A stretch of DNA of 23,311 bases from Firmicutes bacterium CAG:145 (GTDB lineage: Bacteria; Bacillota; Clostridia; Peptostreptococcales; Anaerovoracaceae), in assembly GCA_000435715.1 (NCBI GenBank), contig FR882600.1, positions 14,957-38,267 of the forward strand, given 5' to 3'. Made by a program: the position numbers and the translations under genes. Positions 7,053-13,562 of this stretch are shown here, one piece after another; within the stretch, counting starts at the first letter, position 1, and each line of letters begins with the position of its first letter. The notes under the pieces were generated by a model. The model was given only the letters and a program-made list of their open reading frames with translations, was not told the origin of the DNA and did not search any database.

Positions 7053-7114
7053 AAATATGCTCTTGTCTTTTCTTTTGCGGCCATACAGAGATAAATTTCT
7101 CGTCGGCATCTTGC

Positions 7115-7146
7115 GGCAGAAGGCGCATTTAACCACGCCTTCTGCC
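7115..7146. other. Perfect hairpin without U-run
   Basis: GGCAGAAGGCG (7115-7125) and CGCCTTCTGCC (7136-7146) form an 11-bp stem with a 10-base loop in the 3' untranslated region of the holin transcript. Together with copy C this accounts for most of the roughly 350-bp gap 6866-7216; I see nothing else there except the small peptide ORF. Confidence 0.6.
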
Positions 7147-7202
7147 TCTATATACAAACCCTTTTAAGGTGAAAGGGGCCTTGCTTTCGGTTCATATATA
7201 TG

Positions 7203-7230
7203 TCACAGGCCGTCTCTCACAGGCCGTCTC
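7203..7230. repeat. 14-bp tandem duplication at holin stop
   Basis: TCACAGGCCGTCTC occurs twice head to tail (7203-7216, 7217-7230). The second copy encodes the end and stop codon of the holin; the first repeats the stop in the same relative place. It looks like a recent slippage duplication. Confidence 0.8.
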
Positions 7231-7699
7231 TGTCTATGGCCTCGCTGTTATTTTCTTCATCTTCTTGTATGTCCTCAAGTTCTTTCTGCGCTATGGCAAG
7301 ACCCCTGATGAGGACTGAGGGCACTTTGACGCCCATCTGCACCAGATTTTCTGTAATGCTCCTGGCCTCGTTAACTACCAGCATGGTGAGGGTGAGCCAC
7401 CCTATATATTCGGCAGCCGCAAAGCCAACTCCCATTTCATCGCCCATTATCATCAGGTTTTGTCCTGTCATAAAAGCGACGAAGATCAGGACCCAGTATC
7501 CCAGCTTCTTGCAGATACCTTTCAGACCGCAGACGCTGGATTCTCTGCCCGAAAATCTGGCTTTGCATGTACCTGTTATCCAGTCTATGATGTTGAATAT
7601 CAGAAAAGTCGCCAGCACCGCGCCATACTGATGAAATATCTCGGCAGCCATAGCAAGGACAGCCCCCACCGTCAGGTTATATCCGTCTAATAATCTCAT
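7217..7699 (-). CDS. Phage holin (Phage_holin_4 / TcdE-like family)
   Basis: 160 residues; ATG 7699 overlaps the preceding stop as ATGA, with AAGGAGG upstream. Family features: an amphipathic N-terminus, a first membrane segment (about 14-40), the DWITGTCKARF motif typical of the family's D-x-ITG-xx-KA signature, GLKGICKKLGYW, a hydrophobic pair of segments (about 66-110), a VVNEARSITENLVQMGVKVP block matching the conserved NE-x-xSIxEN-x-x-x-G-x-x-x-P region, and an acidic C-terminal tail. It would make inner membrane pores at lysis or particle release. Its place between chaperones and tape measure is unusual, since holins normally sit beside an endolysin at the end of the late operon; no endolysin is visible in the window. 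Confidence 0.85.
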   Translation of the reverse strand: MRLLDGYNLTVGAVLAMAAEIFHQYGAVLATFLIFNIIDWITGTCKARFSGRESSVCGLKGICKKLGYWVLIFVAFMTGQNLMIMGDEMGVGFAAAEYIGWLTLTMLVVNEARSITENLVQMGVKVPSVLIRGLAIAQKELEDIQEDEENNSEAIDRDGL

Positions 7700-8118
7700 T
7701 TTTCCTCCTTTTTTATCTGCGAATTGTATTCGCTGACGTAAGCGGAGAAAAGTTCGGCGTCCCTTCGGCTTCTTTCTTCTTCCGAAATCTTCTCCGGAAA
7801 AAGATCAAAAGGCGCCTCCGGATAAGGGCTGTTCTGAGAGAAAGCGCAGGCCAGAGCATGGGTAAAATAAATCCCTGTCATCCAGCATTGAAAATTTATT
7901 TCTTCCATTCTGGCTCGCTGCTCTATTTCTCTCGCCCTTATATACGGCGCCAGGTCCGCAGGAGACAGTTCTCCAAGCTGCTCCTTTGTCAGCCCTGCGC
8001 AGATGGCGAAGGGGAGCCATTCCCGGCTTACGGCTTCTCTGAAAGAATCAGGAGCCGGCTCTTTGGAAGCGCCGGACGCGCCTCCGCCTTGCCGCGGCCA
8101 GCTTTCTTCTCCGCTCAC
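7696..8118 (-). CDS. Tail assembly chaperone, downstream (T-like) part
   Basis: 140 residues if started at GTG 8118, which overlaps the TGA of the upstream chaperone. More likely it is mainly made as a -1 frameshift extension of that gene, as in lambda gpG/gpGT, because its frame is open back through the slippery site at 8133-8139 and is the -1 frame relative to the upstream ORF. The fusion would be about 230 residues. The core WLPFAICAGLTKEQLGELSPADLAPYI and MEEINFQCWMTGIYFTHAL are helical and resemble C-terminal chaperone domains of Firmicutes siphophages. The acidic N-terminal part is probably a linker. It would bind the tape measure and recruit tail tube protein. Confidence 0.7.
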   Translation of the reverse strand: MSGEESWPRQGGGASGASKEPAPDSFREAVSREWLPFAICAGLTKEQLGELSPADLAPYIRAREIEQRARMEEINFQCWMTGIYFTHALACAFSQNSPYPEAPFDLFPEKISEEERSRRDAELFSAYVSEYNSQIKKEEK

Positions 8119-8387
8119 GCCTTGAGAGCCCGAAAAAAACCGCTTTCCTCCACGGCTCTGTTGATGTCTTGCATTATGTCATCAAACTTGCCGCCTGAGG
8201 CGATATGGGCCTCGATTTCCTTTCCCGCTTTTTCAGCGTCCCCGCCCATAGCAAGCGCTAAAAATGCTCTGACCGTCGACAGCGCCTTTTTGTCCATTTC
8301 GGAAAATGACGCTCCCAGATCTTCGAGTTCGCACATTGCGTTGAAATTTAATTCAGGAATCGTATATTCTCTGTCGTTAATTTTCAT
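8115..8387 (-). CDS. Tail assembly chaperone, upstream (G-like) part
   Basis: 90 residues from ATG 8387 with GGAGGG upstream. The sequence MKINDREYTIPELNFNAMCELEDLG is characteristic of this family: a short beta pair, then 'NFNAMCELE-x-LG' and helices containing VRAFLALAMGGD. It ends in GFFRALKA. It lies between tail tube and tape measure genes, the position of the G/GT pair in siphophages. The T7 slippery site near its 3' end would shift some ribosomes into the next frame. Confidence 0.8.
   Translation of the reverse strand: MKINDREYTIPELNFNAMCELEDLGASFSEMDKKALSTVRAFLALAMGGDAEKAGKEIEAHIASGGKFDDIMQDINRAVEESGFFRALKA
8133..8139 (-). promoter_or_regulatory. Slippery heptamer for -1 frameshift in tail chaperone genes
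   Basis: On the minus strand codons 84-85 of the upstream ORF read GGT TTT TTT CGG, giving the heptamer T TTT TTT in the correct phase (X XXY YYZ). After a -1 slip the ribosome reads TCG GGC TCT CAA GGC GTG and enters the downstream ORF without a stop. The upstream stop lies 16 bases further on. Confidence 0.75.
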
Positions 8388-8413
8388 GATTTTTCCCTCC
8401 CTTTCATCTCAGA

Positions 8414-8797
8414 TTAAGCTGCTGTTATCTCGCCGTTTGGAAGCACGGAGATCTTCATGTCTACTGCTGCGTTGAGGCCGGCTCCGGCGATGGCCACAGA
8501 GTGAGAACCGTCGAAAGTGAAAGTTCCGTTAGCTCCGAATTCCACCGTATAAGTAAGATCTTCTCCTTCGTTTTCCTTGAGGGTAGCGAAGACCTCCTTA
8601 TCGTAATTAGCTACGAATTCCATAGCTGCAAGAGCCTTTACTCCCGGGATAAACTTCTGTACCGTGTCGGCCAGAGTAGTAACGTCGATAGCCGCAGGGG
8701 CTGCCCCAAGATCAGGGAAAGACTTGATGTTCACGGTTACTAAATCCGCTTCTTTGTTCTTGATTTTTAAAACTGTTCCTTGTGTACTAATTGCCAT
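8414..8797 (-). CDS. Major tail tube protein
   Basis: 127 residues, ATG 8797, RBS AGGAG. The sequence opens MAISTQGTVLKIKNKEA and has the siphophage tube pattern: an N-terminal strand, IKSFPDLGAAPAAIDVTTLADTVQKFIPGV (the 'ID-x-T-x-L-x-D' block common to short tube proteins), then a beta-rich region and a C-terminal VLPNGEITAA strand. Subunits would polymerise on the distal tip complex to form a flexible tail tube. The absence of a sheath protein next to it suggests a non-contractile tail. In complete siphophages, head-tail connector genes lie just upstream; here there are only small ORFs. Confidence 0.85.
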   Translation of the reverse strand: MAISTQGTVLKIKNKEADLVTVNIKSFPDLGAAPAAIDVTTLADTVQKFIPGVKALAAMEFVANYDKEVFATLKENEGEDLTYTVEFGANGTFTFDGSHSVAIAGAGLNAAVDMKISVLPNGEITAA

Positions 8798-8815
8798 AAT
8801 TATTTCTCCTTTTCG

Positions 8816-8980
8816 TTAATTAGATTTTTTCAGGTAAACGGCAGTATCTCTCTTGAGAGTCCCGTAACTTTCATATATAGCAGTATCTATGCTGATTATT
8901 TCCCAGCCTTCAGAAAGCATAGAGGAAAGCTCGTTTTCGATATACTCCGTATCCCCTGTAATACATTTTACCTGTATCAT
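8816..8980 (-). CDS. Small Cse60-like protein
   Basis: 54 residues starting MIQVKCITGDTEYIENELSS and ending AVYLKKSN. ATG 8980 overlaps the stop of the upstream 57-codon ORF (TTATGA) and has AGGAA nearby. The layout 'MIQVK-x-x-x-GD-x-x-x-E-x-x-E-x...EGWEIISIDTA...' resembles the short Cse60/DUF2758-like proteins of Firmicutes; this is from memory and only moderately certain. Function unknown. It is the first convincingly coding ORF of the leftward operon. Confidence 0.6.
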   Translation of the reverse strand: MIQVKCITGDTEYIENELSSMLSEGWEIISIDTAIYESYGTLKRDTAVYLKKSN

Positions 8981-9150
8981 AATTTGTTCCTTTCTGCCGG
9001 TTCCGATTGCAGTGGCTCTGCTTCATAGGCCTTTAAGCCTCCCCGATTTCCTCCGGGACGCACCATGGTGTGACCCGGCAATGCGTAAGTATCATTATCC
9101 TTTATAAAGCCTCGTCGCCTTAGAGCCCGCCGCGGCTCTATTTTGTACAT
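8977..9150 (-). CDS. Possible 57-residue Arg/Gly-rich ORF in tail operon leader
   Basis: A frame from ATG 9150 to TGA 8977 overlaps the next start codon (ATGA), which suggests coupling. It starts MYKIEPRRALRRRGFIKD and ends in EAEPLQSEPAERNKL. There is no good ribosome binding site and the stretch is also rich in hairpins, so it could equally be an untranslated structured leader. I cannot identify a family. Confidence 0.35.
   Translation of the reverse strand: MYKIEPRRALRRRGFIKDNDTYALPGHTMVRPGGNRGGLKAYEAEPLQSEPAERNKL
9053..9078. other. Large hairpin in tail operon leader
   Basis: CCGGGACGCACC (9053-9064) and GGTGTGACCCGG (9067-9078) pair at 10 of 12 positions around a CACCATGGTG palindrome. 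Another smaller hairpin, AGAGCC/GGCTCT, occurs at 9122-9139. The leader between promoter and first sure gene is about 320 bases long. A further 19-codon frame (9193-9252) has no clear ribosome binding site and is not called. Confidence 0.5.
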
Positions 9151-9280
9151 CAGTGTTTATCGCATAATGCGCACTTGTACTTCGGCTCTTCTTTAAAAGA
9201 ACGTCTCGGAACTTCTGGCTATTAAGTTGTCGATATGTTTTTTCATATTCATGTCCTGTTCGGTACCATTTCAGACATTT

Positions 9281-9301
9281 TGTTGTCCTTATAGGACAAC
9301 A
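9281..9301. promoter_or_regulatory. Palindromic operator of the repressor
   Basis: A perfect palindrome, TGTTGTCCT-TAT-AGGACAACA, lies just after the -10 of the leftward promoter, covering its expected transcription start. Related TGTCC/GGACA half-sites occur at 9252-9256, 9343-9347 and 9385-9389, the last between the -35 and -10 of the repressor promoter, suggesting autoregulation. Confidence 0.75.
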
Positions 9302-9304
9302 GGA

Positions 9305-9333
9305 ATCATACTACAACTTTTTGCATGCGTCAA
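9305..9333 (-). promoter_or_regulatory. Leftward promoter of the tail operon
   Basis: TTGACG (9333-9328), 17-bp spacer, TATGAT (9310-9305). It faces the tail genes and carries the palindromic operator at its start site. Confidence 0.75.
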
Positions 9334-9375
9334 GACCTTTTTGGACATTTTCTTAAAATTATTTTTAGATACGAC

Positions 9376-9404
9376 TTGATTTTTTGTCCGTAATAGTCTA
9401 TAAT
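9376..9404 (+). promoter_or_regulatory. Rightward promoter of the repressor
   Basis: TTGATT (9376-9381), 17-bp spacer, TATAAT (9399-9404), 33 bases before the repressor start, with a TGTCC half-site in the spacer. Confidence 0.75.
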
Positions 9405-9436
9405 GTAGTTACAGCAAGGGAAAGGACGTTTTTAAA

Positions 9437-9874
9437 ATGAGTGAACAAGAAGCAAAATTGTATGAAATTATGGGAAAAATGCTTAAAGAGGCCAGGCTTA
9501 AAGCAGGTTTTACTCTCGAGCAGGCCGGAGAAAAGATAGGGGTCATCGCAAAGACCATACAAAGATATGAGACCGGTCAGAGAAAGATAAGCATGGATAA
9601 ACTCATGGAGCTCACCTCACTCTTCGGCGTGGATTACACTTCGTTTATCTCCGCCGCCAAAAGGCGTCTGTCTGAGGAGACTTCAGCGGATTTTGCCGGC
9701 GATCATCAAGCCGAAGACGGCTACTACCTTGATGATGAAGTGGCAAAGATAGCGCAGCAGGTATACGAAAGACCCGAACTTCGCATGCTGTTCAGCGCAT
9801 CCAAAGACGTAAGCGCGGAAGACCTCAGAGCCGTTATTGCTTTGGTTGACCGTATGAAGAAGGAAGATGATTAG
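9437..9874 (+). CDS. HTH (Xre/cI/ImmR-like) repressor of the phage element
   Basis: 145 residues. Residues about 15-68 form an HTH_3 domain: MLKEARLKAGFTLEQAGEKIGVIAKTIQRYETGQRKISMDKLMELTSLF. The C-terminal 50 residues end in ELRMLFSASKDVSAEDLRAVIALVDRMKKE, a tail frequent in Firmicutes prophage repressors that pair with ImmA-type proteases. There is no LexA-like Ser/Lys autoprotease domain, so RecA-stimulated self-cleavage is not expected. It is transcribed away from the tail genes and followed after 3 bases by the metallopeptidase gene. It should bind the 9281-9301 palindrome and hold the tail operon off. Confidence 0.88.
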   Translation: MSEQEAKLYEIMGKMLKEARLKAGFTLEQAGEKIGVIAKTIQRYETGQRKISMDKLMELTSLFGVDYTSFISAAKRRLSEETSADFAGDHQAEDGYYLDDEVAKIAQQVYERPELRMLFSASKDVSAEDLRAVIALVDRMKKEDD

Positions 9875-9877
9875 TAT

Positions 9878-10144
9878 ATGTACGATCCAAATTACGCAAA
9901 GGTGATATTGCTGGATTTGCCCTGCGCCGTTCACGGCTTTGTAGTAAGCGACGGCTTTGATTTCTACACCATAGTCTTAAATTCAAGGCTCAGTTATGAA
10001 ATGCAAAGACAAGCCTACATGCACGAAGTTTCACATATCGAAAACGGCGATATATCAAGGATGCAGGATATCAACCGCGATCTCATGGAAGACTGCGGCG
10101 CAGATATAATAGAAGCTTTGCGCCACCAGCTATGCAAAGTATAG
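9878..10144 (+). CDS. ImmA/IrrE-type metallopeptidase
   Basis: 88 residues from ATG 9878. The zinc motif H49-E50-V-S-H53 is in the sequence MHEVSHIENGD, typical of the ImmA/IrrE (DUF955) family. It is shorter than many members but keeps the beta-strand TIVLNSRLSYEMQRQ before the motif and a helix after it. In ICEBs1 and phage phi105, ImmA cleaves the ImmR repressor to switch on the element; the same is inferred here from the adjacent gene pair. It is followed by a double hairpin terminator. Confidence 0.88.
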   Translation: MYDPNYAKVILLDLPCAVHGFVVSDGFDFYTIVLNSRLSYEMQRQAYMHEVSHIENGDISRMQDINRDLMEDCGADIIEALRHQLCKV

Positions 10145-10151
10145 AAAATAA

Positions 10152-10218
10152 GAGGGCGGCAGTCTGCCGCCCTCATGCCTCTAAAAAAGGAAAAGGGTGC
10201 GATACCTTTTCCTTTTTT
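10152..10218 (+). terminator. Double hairpin, end of repressor operon and of the element
   Basis: First hairpin GAGGGCGGCAG/CTGCCGCCCTC at 10152-10174. Second hairpin AAAAAAGGAAAAGG (10183-10196) and CCTTTTCCTTTTTT (10205-10218), with A and U runs giving termination on both strands. Confidence 0.85.
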
Positions 10219-10244
10219 ATTTAAAACATCTGTATTTTCATAGC

Positions 10245-10309
10245 ATCCCGGCAGGGAGCGAGAGAAATGTAACCCGGCCTAGCTAAAGCCCTCTTTAAAG
10301 CTGCCGGAT
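10245..10309. other. Structured segment of unknown nature between phage element and chromosome
   Basis: ATCCCGGCAG (10245-10254) pairs with CTGCCGGAT (10301-10309) around a 46-base interior that contains a smaller GGC/GCC hairpin. It lies between the terminator and the stop of the flavoprotein gene (10329). It could be a 3' UTR structure, a small RNA or the element boundary. I match it to no known RNA family or tRNA. Confidence 0.35.
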
Positions 10310-10328
10310 CATAGGTCGTCCGTTGCAT

Positions 10329-11609
10329 TTATTTTTTTGTTCCCCGCGAAAACTCTCCTGCCGAGATATTATGGGCCGCAGCTTTGGCAGACGAATATGC
10401 AAACTGCAGATTATATCCGCCGGTATCTCCGTCCACGTCAACTGCTTCGCCGATAAAGTATAGCCCCTTATATACCTCGTGTTCCATTACTGCAGAAGTT
10501 TTGTGACACAATGACACACCTCCGCCGGTGGCCATAGCTTCGCTGAATCCTCCTAATTTACGTATTTTAAACTTATATCCCGTCAGAACTTCTGAAAGAG
10601 ATTTCATCTGTTTTCCTGTAAGCTGTGACACTTTTCTGTCGCTTACAGATAATTTACATGCTATGGCCTGAGCAAATCTTTTGGGAAGACCCAAATTTTC
10701 GCTCATATAGGTCTGGGGCGATCTGCCGTTTCCCGGAAAATCCCTTTTAAAGCGGTCTGTGACTTTCGTCTCGTCCGCCGGAGCCAGAAAGTTCACAGAC
10801 AAGATCATGCCGGGCCGCATATATCTGGAGTTATTCAGTATGGCAGGTCCGGAAAGAGTTTTACTTGTAAACAATAAGTCGCCTGCAAAGCCCCTGAGTC
10901 TCTCCCCATCTTCAGTCTCTATATACGCTTCTATGTTTCTGAAGCTGACGCCGCTGAGGTCTTCAAATTCATAATCCTCCACATATACGGGAGTGAGAAC
11001 AGGTCTTGGCTCCTCTATATCTATGTTAAGGTCTCTCGATAATATATTCAGCATCTTTCCGTCCGAACCTGTACCGGCATAAGAACAGCCGCCGGTGGCT
11101 ATGACGAGATTTTGGCACCGGTAGCTCTTTTTCGGCGTATAGATCGTAAAACGGCTTTCAGAAGCTTTCTCACCGCCGGCAAAAGGCTCTATTCGGATGA
11201 CTTCCGACTCATATTCGGCAGCGATACCTTTTCTTTTGATCTCCCGCAGCAGAGCATTCAGAACATCGGCTGAGGCCATGGAGGCAGGAAATACTTTGCC
11301 GTCCTCTCGCTCTGTGAGCGGTACTCCTATACTTTCCAAAAAATCGCACAACTGACGGTTGTTATATCTTTGCAGTATTCCTCTTATGCGTCGCCCCTTG
11401 TCTGCGTAATGGGTCATAAATTCTTTGATAGAACCGCCGTGAGTCACATTGCAGCGCCCGTTTCCTGTCATCAGAAGTTTTCTTCCGGCCTTCTTGTTCT
11501 TCTCCAGGACGAGAGCCGAAGACTCGGCGCCCCCATCAAGACTGCAGGCGCAGTAGAGCCCTGCGGCCCCTGCGCCTACTATTATAGTTTCATAATAAAC
11601 CGCATCCAT
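10329..11609 (-). CDS. NAD(P)/FAD-dependent oxidoreductase, HI0933/BaiN family
   Basis: 426 residues. The N-terminal Rossmann motif IIVGAGAAGLYCA (GAGAAG at 12-17) binds FAD. GRKLLMTGNGRCNVT (about 43-57), ATGGCSYAGTGSDG (about 171-184) and the C-terminal ATGGGVSL plus GLYFIGEAVDVDGDTGGYNLQFAYSSA are family hallmarks. The length is normal. Members are cytosolic flavoproteins; BaiN has been linked to bile acid dehydroxylation in Clostridium scindens, but most homologues have no assigned substrate, so the symbol is not used. It begins 9 bp after the permease stop with an AAAGGTG ribosome binding site, thus probably the last gene of the gntR-ABC operon. Confidence 0.9.
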   Translation of the reverse strand: MDAVYYETIIVGAGAAGLYCACSLDGGAESSALVLEKNKKAGRKLLMTGNGRCNVTHGGSIKEFMTHYADKGRRIRGILQRYNNRQLCDFLESIGVPLTEREDGKVFPASMASADVLNALLREIKRKGIAAEYESEVIRIEPFAGGEKASESRFTIYTPKKSYRCQNLVIATGGCSYAGTGSDGKMLNILSRDLNIDIEEPRPVLTPVYVEDYEFEDLSGVSFRNIEAYIETEDGERLRGFAGDLLFTSKTLSGPAILNNSRYMRPGMILSVNFLAPADETKVTDRFKRDFPGNGRSPQTYMSENLGLPKRFAQAIACKLSVSDRKVSQLTGKQMKSLSEVLTGYKFKIRKLGGFSEAMATGGGVSLCHKTSAVMEHEVYKGLYFIGEAVDVDGDTGGYNLQFAYSSAKAAAHNISAGEFSRGTKK

Positions 11610-11618
11610 AATTCACCT

Positions 11619-13562
11619 TTAAAATCCCATGCTGTCTGTTATGCCCAGGCTTTGCAGGTACGACATCAAGTTCTGATCGATGTCCGTAAACATGAACCCT
11701 ATATACGGATTATCGTTTACGCCCTCATATATCATACTTTCATTTATACCGCCGATCTCGCCTGCCACATTGGACGGGTGAGAAGCTTTATCCTCCTTCG
11801 TCCCTTTATCTAATTTTTTCTTCGCCTTTTCAAAATAGATATCTATGCTGCCAATACCTCTCGATTCGGTCAGCGAACGATTGCCGTTCTTATAGCTTCC
11901 CTCGGTCACGTCTTTTTCCCATGCCTTAAGTATCTCGATAATCCTGTCTTTGTCGTCTATTATTACGGTAGACATATCATCCTCGCTGACATCAGCGCCG
12001 CCCTCGCCGTTCTCATAATCGTACCAGTATGAATCCACCGGCGTTATGATCATATAACTTATCTTATCTACATTTATATAAGAAGTTATCTTGCTCTTTT
12101 CCACGTATTCTTCACAGCTGAGCAGATCGTTTATGATTTCAATTGCCTCATCGTTTAGCACTATGTTATATCTGCGGCTCAGTTCCTTTCCGTTCTTCAG
12201 ATGATAATTTATGTTTATATATTCGTTATATACATAGATTTCATTTCCCTTTTTATCGGTAAGAGGAGGTTCATACTGACTCTCCTGAGAAGTCTCTTCA
12301 TCGACTATATAGATACCGTTATCTATGATGTACTGATGAAGCTTGCGAGTCAGTTCTATAGCCTCCGGCGAAGTGAGCAGAGGCTTGTTGTTCACATACT
12401 CCTGGCCTGCGTCTCCGTACGCCAAGTTAGCTACATCGTAGCCTTCCACCAGGCCCGACATCTCGACAGACTCTACCTGATCCGCCTCGGGCACTCTGTT
12501 TCCGATCCCGAAAATATCGAAGACGGTTATGGATATGAAAACAGCCGCTATACACATATATATCGCCAGCGAACGCAGAAGTCCTCTGTTGAATATCCTG
12601 ACGCTTCTGTTTACTACTATCTTGGTCACGGCGAAGGTAAACAGTATGCCCAATATCATGCCGACTATTATAAATGCTCTCTGGCGCGTAAAATTCCAGG
12701 CCAAAAGTCCAAAGGCGCTCATTCCCACGAATACGGTGAGGTAGGTGCATATCTCTTCAAAGACTCTGGAAAGCATGGAATTTCCCACAAGTTCCAGTTT
12801 TCTCGTCCTGTAGATCTCCTTCGATACTGCTCCCAGCGCAAGACCTGCTATAAAATAGATCCCGTATGCTTTTAGTGTAAGAGGCTGAAAATAGAATATC
12901 AAAGCGAATACAGGGTTAGTCTTAACTGAGAAATCCAGCACGCCTTCGGGAAGCGTATAAAATCCCGCTATAAAGATCTCTCCGTAAGTCTTTATTATGA
13001 ACGTGATCAGCGGCGCTATGACCATCATGATTCCTACGGCTATGAGGTTCATATATACGGTGCCGGTGAGAGACCCCGCCAGCACGGCTATGCCATAGAA
13101 AAAAGTTATCATGGACAGCGAACTTATAAACCATATTGATATGTCCCTAAGCTGTATGATCTCGGTACTCGGAGCTATGGCGCAGTAAAGCAGCGCAATC
13201 AGCGCCACCGGTATCAGACACAGTATCCATCCGCTCAGATAGTATGAATTGAACAGGCGATTCTTTGACATGGGAAGGGCGTGAAGCATCAGAGCCTTAG
13301 ATTCTCTGTGCAGATAGCCCATCATGATAGACGCCGAAACTACCGGCACTATTATCAGTAGCGCCATGTAAATAAGTTTGAGGTTATTAAAAGATTCCGT
13401 TATATAATTCTCCAGTTCCGGAATATGTTTCATATTTGAGAGCACCGGGAATATGCCGGCAAAGAAATACATTACGAAAGATAAGGCCGGTATATACCAA
13501 TACATTTTGAAACATTCTCTTATGAGAGGCCATGAAAGGCTGAAATAATTTTTATTCTGCAC
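11619..13562 (-). CDS. ABC transporter permease (ABC-2 type, large C-terminal domain)
   Basis: 647 residues from GTG 13562, chosen because GGAGGTG stands seven bases upstream; a TTG at 13577 in the same frame lies too close to that site. The first about 350 residues contain roughly seven membrane segments, including FVMYFFAGIFPVL, MALLIIVPVVSASIM and SLAIYMCIAAVFISITVFDIFGI. A large hydrophilic C-terminal part (about 360-647) follows, with acidic and Tyr-rich sequence, predicted outside or cytoplasmic depending on segment count. The start overlaps the ATPase stop by 11 bp. With the ATPase it should form a YtrBC-like exporter or stress-sensing transporter induced by cell wall-active compounds; substrate unknown. 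Confidence 0.8.
   Translation of the reverse strand: MQNKNYFSLSWPLIRECFKMYWYIPALSFVMYFFAGIFPVLSNMKHIPELENYITESFNNLKLIYMALLIIVPVVSASIMMGYLHRESKALMLHALPMSKNRLFNSYYLSGWILCLIPVALIALLYCAIAPSTEIIQLRDISIWFISSLSMITFFYGIAVLAGSLTGTVYMNLIAVGIMMVIAPLITFIIKTYGEIFIAGFYTLPEGVLDFSVKTNPVFALIFYFQPLTLKAYGIYFIAGLALGAVSKEIYRTRKLELVGNSMLSRVFEEICTYLTVFVGMSAFGLLAWNFTRQRAFIIVGMILGILFTFAVTKIVVNRSVRIFNRGLLRSLAIYMCIAAVFISITVFDIFGIGNRVPEADQVESVEMSGLVEGYDVANLAYGDAGQEYVNNKPLLTSPEAIELTRKLHQYIIDNGIYIVDEETSQESQYEPPLTDKKGNEIYVYNEYININYHLKNGKELSRRYNIVLNDEAIEIINDLLSCEEYVEKSKITSYINVDKISYMIITPVDSYWYDYENGEGGADVSEDDMSTVIIDDKDRIIEILKAWEKDVTEGSYKNGNRSLTESRGIGSIDIYFEKAKKKLDKGTKEDKASHPSNVAGEIGGINESMIYEGVNDNPYIGFMFTDIDQNLMSYLQSLGITDSMGF

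Noticed and set aside
9193..9252. 19-codon ORF in the tail operon leader
   Set aside because: Weak ribosome binding site and no supporting context; mentioned only under the leader.
10145..10328. tRNA gene or attachment site at the element border
   Set aside because: No tRNA cloverleaf or repeated core could be recognised; the left border is outside the window.
12201..12875. 224-codon plus-strand frame opposite the permease
   Set aside because: Antisense shadow of a clear membrane protein gene; no ribosome binding site or family pattern.
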